A DNA stretch of 64,000 nucleotides from NCBI GenBank assembly GCA_903857865.1, contig CAIOGO010000020.1:107064-171063 (forward strand), read 5' to 3'. This DNA is from an uncultured bacterium. Its GTDB lineage: Bacteria; Bipolaricaulota; Bipolaricaulia; UBA7950; UBA9294. Every line of letters begins with the position of its first letter. The first letter of the stretch is position 1. Under the pieces are notes generated by a model that was given only the letters and a program-made list of their open reading frames with translations, was not told the origin of the DNA and searched no databases. Positions 57,687-64,000 of the stretch are shown here, piece after piece. The position numbers were made by a program, and so were the translations under genes.

Positions 57687-60155
57687 ATGACCCTGACTCG
57701 ACGCAAACGTGCCGTGGCGCTCCTCGGACTCCTGCTTGTCGCTGCGGGAGCCTTCGGGATCGTCCGCTATGCTCTCTTTCCTCCCGAGCGCATTCCGCGC
57801 GGCGCTATCGTCGTTCCTCGCGACGTCGCCACGCTGGACGCAGCGCTTCGGCGCGTCGAGCCTGGAGGAACCATCGTCCTCGACACCCACGAACAGGCCC
57901 TGGTCGGTCCCGTCGTCATCGACGTTCCCGAGGTCACCATCTGCTCGTTCGGGCCCCCGGCGCGCGTGACGGCGCAGGGCAATGCCCCCGCGCTCGCCAT
58001 CCGAGCAAACGATGTCACGGTTCGAAACCTGGAGATTTCGGCCGAGAGCGTCGGCCTGGTCATCGCGTCGTCGCGCTGCCGTGTGGAGGATCTCACCGTC
58101 CGTGGGACTCCCGTGGCCGTGCGCCTTTCTGACGCACGAGACTGCACGCTCGATCGGATCGACATCAGTGGCGGCAACATCGGGGTGGAACTCTCTTCCT
58201 CCAGCGGGACCGAGATCCGAGCGGTGGCCGTGAGCGATGTCGCGGAGGTGGGGATCCGCGCTATTGGATCCTGGGGCAACATGCTGGAACGGATCACGGT
58301 CGCGCGCGCTCCTGTCGGGATCTCCGTTGAGGACGGGTCGAGGGAGACCCTCCTTGCCGATTGCCACGTGGAGGATTGCGGCACGTCCGGCGTCATCATT
58401 CGCGGCTCGAACGACATCACGCTCGCGAGCAGCATCGTGCGGGATGCTCCCGTTGGCATCGCCCTCGACCGAGCGACCGGGTGCGAGATCCGCGGCTGCA
58501 CCATCGAACGCCCCGCGGTCACCGGCGTGTCTCTCGAACGATCGGTGCAGAATCGCGTGCAGAACACCGTGATCCGAACTCCGGGGCAGTTCGGCCTTCG
58601 CTTGTCCGAGAGTTCCGAGAACGCGTTCTCGGACAACGAGATTCGCGGCGGCTCGGCCGTGGCGATCGATCTCACCGCAAGCAATCGCAACCTCGTGATG
58701 CGAAACGAGATCACCGACACGGCCGTCGGGATCCGGATCGACGGAAGCGAGGCCTTTCGCATCCTGAGGAACACGATCGCCAGTCGGCGCGTCGGGCTCG
58801 TCTTGGAAGGCGCAGACGGTGGCCGCATCCTCGACAACCGGGTGACGGGCGGAGTCTTCGGCATCGCGATCGTTTCCTCAACGGGGAACGTGGTCCTCCG
58901 GAATCGGGTCGAGGATCAGGCGGAGAGCGCGTTCGCGCTGCTTGGCGGCTCGACGAGCACGACGCTCGCGGAGAACAGGGCGACTCGCTGCGGCACCGGA
59001 ATCCTGATCGCGGCGTCATCGCGCAGCGACCTGCTCGACAATGTCGTCGTCGGAAACGACGTCGGCGTGCTCCTCCTCCGTTCGGGTCCCGAACTGCGGC
59101 TGGAGGGCAACCGCATCGAGCGGAACGCCGTGGGGTTGCGCCAGGCCGACCCGTCGGACGATCCGCCAGCTCGCCTCGATCTCCTCTACGCGGACATTCC
59201 GGCGGACGTCGGCGGGATCTCTCCGCCGATTCTCGCGAACAACACGTTCTCCGGAAACCGAACCCTCGACGTCGAGAACAACGCCGCGTCGCCGCTCTAT
59301 GCCGCGGGCAACCAGTGGGGTGACGGACCGAGCGGCGGCATCGCGGAGGCCCTCGTCTCCCCGGATGTCAACTTGCTGGAGTCGGCGTGGAAGGGCACGA
59401 TCGCGGTCGGAACGGAGGCGAGCGATCTACAAGAGATCCTCGGTGATATCCTTCGAATCGCCCTCGCTCGTGCGGGTTATCGCGTGGTCGATCTGATCGG
59501 CATGGGAAGCGCTCTGCTCGTTCAGGATGCCGCCAAGGCCGGCGACATCGACCTCATCACTCTGGAGTCTGCAGGCGTTGGGGCACCCAACGCCGACGCC
59601 GGGCTCACAAGCTTCGTCCTTCCCGCCCGGGCGGGTTGGGTCGCCGTGGTCCCTCAGGGCGTCGCGGACCGGTTGCCGGAACGCAGCTTGTCCGCGCTCG
59701 CTGCCATGCTCGGCGGCGACGGTCAGGCCCTCCTCTGGGCGGTCCCCCAGGCGGTCGGCGAGCCTGCCGTTGCGGCCCTTCGCGACGCCTACGGCCTCGG
59801 CGGACAGGTTCGCGCCGTCGTCTGGGCGAAGACGCTGGCCGAGGCCGAGGCCCTCCTCACATTCGGGGCTGCGGAGTTCGCGCTTCTCGAAAGCCTCGAG
59901 GAGACGGTGACGCTGTCCGGCTTCGTCACCCTCGAGGACGATCGTCACATCCTGCCGTCTGAAACCCTGGTCGTCATGGTGCGAACCGGGCTCCTTGCGG
60001 ACCACCCGGATGTCGGGGACGTGTTGTCTCGCCTCGTGGCGCGGCTCACCCCGCTCGCTCTCCGCGATCTGATGAGCCGCGTCCGTCTCTTGGACCGAAG
60101 TCCGGAGGCCGTGGCGATGGACTTCCTGGCACAGGAAGGGCTGCTTGCTGAGTAA
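57687..60155 (+). CDS. NosD-like parallel beta-helix fused to an OpuAC-type solute-binding domain
   Basis: An 822-residue exported or membrane-anchored protein. One N-terminal hydrophobic segment (about 8-28) is followed by a right-handed beta-helix (about 90-540) with NosD/CASH-type coils such as GNRIERNAVGLR and NRVTGGVFGIAIVSSTGN. The C-terminal ~260 residues resemble periplasmic glycine betaine/choline-binding proteins (VGTEASDLQEILGDILRIAL, IDLITLESAG). No permease or ATPase is encoded beside it, so it may sense or bind rather than import. The start at 57687 lies 16 bases downstream of a -10-like TGATAG. The next gene begins 16 bases after its stop. Confidence 0.8.
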   Translation: MTLTRRKRAVALLGLLLVAAGAFGIVRYALFPPERIPRGAIVVPRDVATLDAALRRVEPGGTIVLDTHEQALVGPVVIDVPEVTICSFGPPARVTAQGNAPALAIRANDVTVRNLEISAESVGLVIASSRCRVEDLTVRGTPVAVRLSDARDCTLDRIDISGGNIGVELSSSSGTEIRAVAVSDVAEVGIRAIGSWGNMLERITVARAPVGISVEDGSRETLLADCHVEDCGTSGVIIRGSNDITLASSIVRDAPVGIALDRATGCEIRGCTIERPAVTGVSLERSVQNRVQNTVIRTPGQFGLRLSESSENAFSDNEIRGGSAVAIDLTASNRNLVMRNEITDTAVGIRIDGSEAFRILRNTIASRRVGLVLEGADGGRILDNRVTGGVFGIAIVSSTGNVVLRNRVEDQAESAFALLGGSTSTTLAENRATRCGTGILIAASSRSDLLDNVVVGNDVGVLLLRSGPELRLEGNRIERNAVGLRQADPSDDPPARLDLLYADIPADVGGISPPILANNTFSGNRTLDVENNAASPLYAAGNQWGDGPSGGIAEALVSPDVNLLESAWKGTIAVGTEASDLQEILGDILRIALARAGYRVVDLIGMGSALLVQDAAKAGDIDLITLESAGVGAPNADAGLTSFVLPARAGWVAVVPQGVADRLPERSLSALAAMLGGDGQALLWAVPQAVGEPAVAALRDAYGLGGQVRAVVWAKTLAEAEALLTFGAAEFALLESLEETVTLSGFVTLEDDRHILPSETLVVMVRTGLLADHPDVGDVLSRLVARLTPLALRDLMSRVRLLDRSPEAVAMDFLAQEGLLAE

Positions 60156-60171
60156 GGAAGAAGGAGATCCG

Positions 60172-61464
60172 ATGGACGAGAGGAAGACGGCCGATCGGCG
60201 GCCCGGCTGGCCGATCCGGCTTCGATCTTGGGTTCGGTACGGAACGGGCCTTCGGGCGAAGCTCATCGTCCTAGTGTTGGCGATCGCGTGCCTGGTGGTC
60301 GGCGCGCTGTATTGGTTCTCCTACAGTTCCATGCGCACGTTGATCGTGTCGATCTACGAGCAGAGGGCGCGAAGCGTCGCCGCCATCATCTCCAAGTCGA
60401 TCCAGGAGAAGGACTACATCCTGTACTACTCGGAGGAGTTGAACGCCGACATCGACCGCCTCCTCGAACGGTACGAGTCCGTCATCGGGATCACGGTCAT
60501 CGGCGTGACCGCGCGCGGCTTCGTCTCCATCGCCAGCACGGACCCGAGCCTCGTGGGATCGCTGGCCACCGCCGAGGAGCGCGATCGACTCGACGCGTTG
60601 CGGGAGGTGGACGTCGCCCCTGTGAAGCTGCGCGGCGCCTCGTATCTTCGCGCGCACGACCCGATCTTCTCCGGACCCGATCTCATCGGAGTCGTCGTCG
60701 TAGACATGTCTCTCGACGAGCAAGCGCAGGCCATCTCCCACCTCTCGTGGCGGTTCGGGGGCGCCTCCGTCCTTGGCTGCCTCTTGCTGGGGGGCTTTCT
60801 GTACCTCGCGATGCGAGGAATCGTGACGAGGCCCGTCGGTCAGTTGGCGGGGGCAATGGGTGCAGTCGCGCGGCGAAAGTACGACGTCGAGGCGAAGCAC
60901 CCGTTCCCCAGACTCCCCGGAACTCGCCTCAAGGACGAAGTCGCGCAACTCGTCGACGGCTTCAACTTAATGACCCGCGTGATCCACTCCCACGAGCAGG
61001 AACTGATGAAGCTCGTGGTGCTCGACGCGCTAACGGGAGCGTACACTGTCGACCATCTCCGAGCGGAGTTGGAGCGCGAGCTCTGCAAGACGCGCCGGTA
61101 CAAGCATCCAACGTCCGTTCTTGTCGTCGACATTCGAGGAGCCGAGACACGGCCGTCCCAAGACCAGGACAGCGTCTTGATCTCGACGGCCCGCTTCCTT
61201 GTCAGCAATCTCCGGAACGTGGATGTGTTGTTCCGCGTCGGCCCGTTCCGGTTCGCCTCGCTCTTGCCCGAGACGCCGCCCGCCGGAGCCGCCGTGGCCG
61301 CGGGGCGACTGCGAATCCAGGTCCCCGACGTCACCGCCCAGTACTCGTTCTCCGTCGCCCTAGACGTCCGGGTCATGGGGTGGGGAGAAGAGGGTGCTCC
61401 GGCAATTGACGAGGTCCTCAAGGACATCGCTGGCTCGGATGGCGCTCCTCGCGAAGAGACGTAG
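60172..61464 (+). CDS. HAMP receptor with degenerate GGDEF domain
   Basis: A 430-residue membrane receptor: TM1 at about 30-52, an extracytoplasmic sensor of Cache type (55-190), TM2 at about 195-215, HAMP (216-270) and a GGDEF-like domain from 280 (LVVLDALTGAYTVDHLRAEL). The active-site GGDEF is replaced by V-G-P-F-R-F (356-361), so cyclase activity is lost; it could be an inactive allosteric or protein-binding module. The ATG at 60172 follows AAGGAG, and its stop is next to the beta-helix protein gene upstream and a small membrane protein downstream, so the three form an operon. Confidence 0.85.
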   Translation: MDERKTADRRPGWPIRLRSWVRYGTGLRAKLIVLVLAIACLVVGALYWFSYSSMRTLIVSIYEQRARSVAAIISKSIQEKDYILYYSEELNADIDRLLERYESVIGITVIGVTARGFVSIASTDPSLVGSLATAEERDRLDALREVDVAPVKLRGASYLRAHDPIFSGPDLIGVVVVDMSLDEQAQAISHLSWRFGGASVLGCLLLGGFLYLAMRGIVTRPVGQLAGAMGAVARRKYDVEAKHPFPRLPGTRLKDEVAQLVDGFNLMTRVIHSHEQELMKLVVLDALTGAYTVDHLRAELERELCKTRRYKHPTSVLVVDIRGAETRPSQDQDSVLISTARFLVSNLRNVDVLFRVGPFRFASLLPETPPAGAAVAAGRLRIQVPDVTAQYSFSVALDVRVMGWGEEGAPAIDEVLKDIAGSDGAPREET

Positions 61465-61515
61465 ATGAGACGCCAGCGACGCAACATGCATCGGAGCAGA
61501 GGGAGGGAGGAAGGC

Positions 61516-61686
61516 GTGACCAGCGCTCTTGTCGGACTGTCGATGCTCGCGCTCCTGATCCTTGCCGCCATGGTCACCCCTCGCGATGTCGCCAAGCACG
61601 AGCGCCGCGGCATGGTCACCGACTGCCAGCGGGACCTGCTCAGACCCTACGCAAGATCGCGGCGAGGTCGCGACAACTCCGGCTAG
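61516..61686 (+). CDS. Small single-pass membrane protein
   Basis: A GTG at 61516 preceded by GGGAGGAAGG opens a 56-residue frame with one transmembrane helix (VTSALVGLSMLALLILAAMV) and a basic tail (ARSRRGRDNSG). The frame continues upstream to 61465 without a ribosome site. It is the last gene of the receptor operon and might be an accessory of the HAMP receptor. No family is recognised. Confidence 0.45.
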   Translation: MTSALVGLSMLALLILAAMVTPRDVAKHERRGMVTDCQRDLLRPYARSRRGRDNSG

Positions 61687-61770
61687 TGCCCGCCCTTCGC
61701 GACACGTCGAACGGCCCGCCGTTGCTCGCGAGTGCCCCACAACCGGCCAGCAGGAGTGAGGGGACTCTGC

Positions 61771-63105
61771 TTACGTGTTGGGCGTAACACGCTCGGCATC
61801 GGGCAGAAGGGTCTCGATGTCGCGCACCGGTCGATAGAGGTAGCCGGCGACGGCCGCGGCGACCCCGACGAGCCCCGCCAGAACGAACATCAGCCCGATC
61901 CCGGCACCCGGGCCGCCTCCGACGAGCGGCTGGAGTACTCTCGCCAACGCGCTCGAACCGCTCATGAACGGCTCAAACACGCGGTCGGCGAGGATCCCGC
62001 CGAGGATCATCGCGAGGGTCGCACCCAGTTGGGTGACCACAATGCGAGCGGCGAAGATGCGTCCCTGGAGATGCGCAGGCGTCTTCATCTGCCAGATCGC
62101 CTGGTTCGCGCCGAGCGCGACCGGCATGAGGGCTTCGGCAAGGAACGCGCCTGCAGTCCACAGGAAGAGGCCGCGACCGACGCCGACGACGACCGTGCCG
62201 ACGAGACTCGACGCGCCGACCGCTAGCAGGATCCACTGCATCCTGTGCGTCTTCGGGCCTCCCCAGATACCGACCACGATCCCGCCGACCACCCCGCCGA
62301 TCCCGAGGATCATCCGCACCGTCGCGAGGGAGAGCTCGCTCCCGCCACTGCGAGCCAGGATCAGCGGCGAGAGCAGCGCAAACCACACAGACGCCGTGAT
62401 GTTCACAACGAGGAGCAGCGCAAGAAGACCGCGCAGGCTCCGGTGGGCAAAGATATAGCGGAAGCCGAGCACCGTGTCGGCCCACAAACCTCGCTTCTTC
62501 GGCTCCTCGGACGAGACCCGCACCGGTTGAGGCACCTGAACGAACAGAAGCACGGCGATGGCGAAGACAAAGCTTGCCATGTCGATCATGAGAATGGTCC
62601 CGATCCCTGCGAATGCGAGGAGCGCGCCGGCGGCGATCGGTGAGAAGATGCTCGAAGCAGACTCCACGAGCCCGAGCATCGCGTCAGCGCGGGTGTAGTG
62701 CTCTTTCGGCACCATCAACGTGATCGACGCGGAGTACGCCGGGATCTGGAATGATCCGAAAACGCCGGAGAACGCTGCCGCCGCGTACAGGTGCCAGATC
62801 TCGAGGTGCCCTGTCTTGAACAGCATGAAGATGGCGATCGTCGTGAGCCCGGCCGCGAGGTCGCTCAGCATCATGACCAGCTTCCGGTTCCAACGATCGA
62901 CCAGCGCCCCGGCGATGGGCGTCATCACGATCCGCGGGAAGTAGCCGAAGAAGACGACGAGTGCAAGCACGGTGGCCTGTCCCGTGACCTGCCACGCCCA
63001 GATCGTCAGGGCAAACTGCGTCATCCCGCTTCCAAGGACCGACACCATCTGCCCGAACCACACGACGGAGAAACCGAGCATTCCGGAACGTCGCAGCGAA
63101 GACAC
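61771..63105 (-). CDS. MFS transporter (MdfA/enterobactin-exporter-like)
   Basis: A 444-residue protein with about 12 transmembrane helices. The start is the GTG at 63105, preceded by AGGAGG; the longer upstream frame is not supported. The A-like motif GALVDRWNRK lies between helices 2 and 3, as in the major facilitator superfamily. The character is that of a drug or siderophore exporter, but the substrate is not determinable. It converges with the receptor operon. Confidence 0.85.
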   Translation of the reverse strand: MSSLRRSGMLGFSVVWFGQMVSVLGSGMTQFALTIWAWQVTGQATVLALVVFFGYFPRIVMTPIAGALVDRWNRKLVMMLSDLAAGLTTIAIFMLFKTGHLEIWHLYAAAAFSGVFGSFQIPAYSASITLMVPKEHYTRADAMLGLVESASSIFSPIAAGALLAFAGIGTILMIDMASFVFAIAVLLFVQVPQPVRVSSEEPKKRGLWADTVLGFRYIFAHRSLRGLLALLLVVNITASVWFALLSPLILARSGGSELSLATVRMILGIGGVVGGIVVGIWGGPKTHRMQWILLAVGASSLVGTVVVGVGRGLFLWTAGAFLAEALMPVALGANQAIWQMKTPAHLQGRIFAARIVVTQLGATLAMILGGILADRVFEPFMSGSSALARVLQPLVGGGPGAGIGLMFVLAGLVGVAAAVAGYLYRPVRDIETLLPDAERVTPNT

Positions 63106-63125
63106 CGGTGCCTCCTTTGAGTCGG

Positions 63126-63211
63126 GGGGGGACACATACCACATTCCGTCGCCCGCTCCGAGGAGTGGTACGTGTCGCGGGAAGCACCCGCGAACGAGAT
63201 ATGTGTCCCCC
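63126..63211. repeat. REP/MITE-like inverted-repeat element
   Basis: Terminal arms GGGGGACACATA (63126-63137) and TATGTGTCCCCC (63200-63211) are perfect. A nested copy (GACACATACCAC 63130-63141 with GTGGTACGTGTC 63164-63175, one mismatch) and a six-base stem CGCGGG/CCCGCG (63175-63180, 63187-63192) lie inside. Similar GACACATACC sequences flank Y1-transposase-associated REP elements in many genomes, so this may be a non-autonomous copy. No transposase is in the window. Confidence 0.6.
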
Positions 63212-64000
63212 GATCGGACATCCGAGCAGACTACCGCCGACATCGATCGTGACTCATGGACGCGGGTCTCGATCAGGGAGGACTCGGGTTCGATCCGGCT
63301 CGTGCGCACTCGTCGACGGGTCGCGCGTGCACCACCGCGAACCCTTGGGGTCACTGAGCCGTCACCAGTTCCACCTTCAGCATCTGGCCTCGGGAACCGA
63401 AGCCGGCAGGGGCAAGAGCTGTTCGGGCCGTTCGCGAGGCGGCTGAACCCCCAGATCCAGTTCCTCCAGGCCATCCCAACGGCCCGGATATCGCACGCCT
63501 TCTAGGCCTCCAGCGCTTGCTGAGTTCGGCCTACTACCCACATGGCCAGCCCCTCTCGTCGCCGGAGCCTTGCCGGAACGAGGCCTCCCCGCCGACCGCG
63601 GCGCCGCGCGCGGGTCTCACACGCGAGCTCGGCGGCTCAGCGAGACTGCTCGGGGGATTCGGAGCACGCCGTCACGGCCCCGCCGCGCAGGCTCAGCGGC
63701 GCTTCGGATGCGGCTCGACCGTCCGGTACCGCATGCAACTGCTGCTTCGGAGGCATCCGGCCAGGCAATGTGGTCGTGTGTGTCTGCGCGGACACGGATC
63801 GCCGTTCTCCGAAAGCCGGAGGACGTGACTTCCACTTGAGATGCGCCGACCGTGCGGCACCACATCGAGATGACCGCGCACTCATGATTGGGCCCGGGCT
63901 TCATATCTCTGCCACAAGCCTGCTTGCCCCAACCCACAAGCGCGAAGTATCCTCTCCCACGCAATCGATGAACACGCTGGAACAATGCAGGAGGTGCCAC
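63212..64000. other. Window end without a supported gene
   Basis: About 790 bases with only short or shadow-like open frames. A minus-strand frame is open into the window end (63617-64000), but its composition is Arg/Ser-rich and no ribosome site or domain is visible. The sequence may hold the 3' part of a neighbour or decayed DNA. Confidence 0.45.

Noticed and set aside
63617-64000. Minus-strand frame open into the window edge
   Set aside because: No ribosome site, no domain and biased composition. It cannot be judged without the next sequence.

Overview
This 64 kb window is bacterial chromosome, roughly 60-65% GC and densely coded. The gene content is bacterial (groES-groEL, nusB, folD, efp, ligA, rlmN, sigma factors, a large-type SRP RNA). 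Several genes are more typical of archaea or deep-branching bacteria: a Pus10-type tRNA pseudouridine synthase, a TGS-domain GTPase of the DRG/Obg class, and a long Lhr helicase. My best guess is an uncultured thermophile-related lineage such as Candidatus Bipolaricaulota (Acetothermia/OP1). That is inference from gene content and not a phylogeny.

Layout. Bases 1-11,130 look like a defence or accessory island, nearly all on the minus strand: a single-chain MmeI-like restriction-modification enzyme, an MNT-HEPN toxin-antitoxin pair, a broken ORF6N gene, an HD plus Hsp90-type ATPase protein and a PD-(D/E)XK nuclease. Bases 11,433-16,143 are a TetR-controlled lipoprotein-export-like ABC operon. 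Bases 16,290-20,412 are a minus-strand housekeeping operon (DUF2227-like membrane protein, EF-P, two Asp23 proteins, NusB, FolD, PHP phosphoesterase). It is divergent from groES-groEL, whose promoter carries a degenerate CIRCE operator.

Bases 22.5-32.4 kb hold a patatin-like lipase, secreted proteins, a peptidase, tRNA-Pro, an ECF sigma/anti-sigma operon, carbonic anhydrase and a thioredoxin-like protein. Bases 32.5-48.1 kb hold information processing: ligA, rlmN, a sigma-70 factor, pus10-lhr, a DnaD-like/DnaC-like replication pair, a DRG-like GTPase and two nucleoside kinases. Bases 48.5-50 kb hold a radical SAM protein, an SRP RNA and tRNA-Ser.

Bases 50.1-61.7 kb are a cell-surface block. 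An 1,818-residue secreted protein with 14 cadherin-like repeats and a lamin-tail domain has a clear c-di-GMP-I (GEMM-I) riboswitch in its leader. Divergent from it is an operon for a beta-helix/OpuAC-type fusion protein, a HAMP receptor with a GGDEF domain that has lost its catalytic motif, and a small membrane protein. Together these suggest that c-di-GMP controls adhesion in this organism. The window ends with an MFS transporter, an inverted-repeat (REP/MITE-like) element and about 0.8 kb with no convincing gene.

A recurring feature is promoters whose -10 box lies 6-10 bases upstream of the start codon, which predicts leaderless mRNAs. Start sites were chosen by ribosome binding sites, overlaps and family length. 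No database search was possible.
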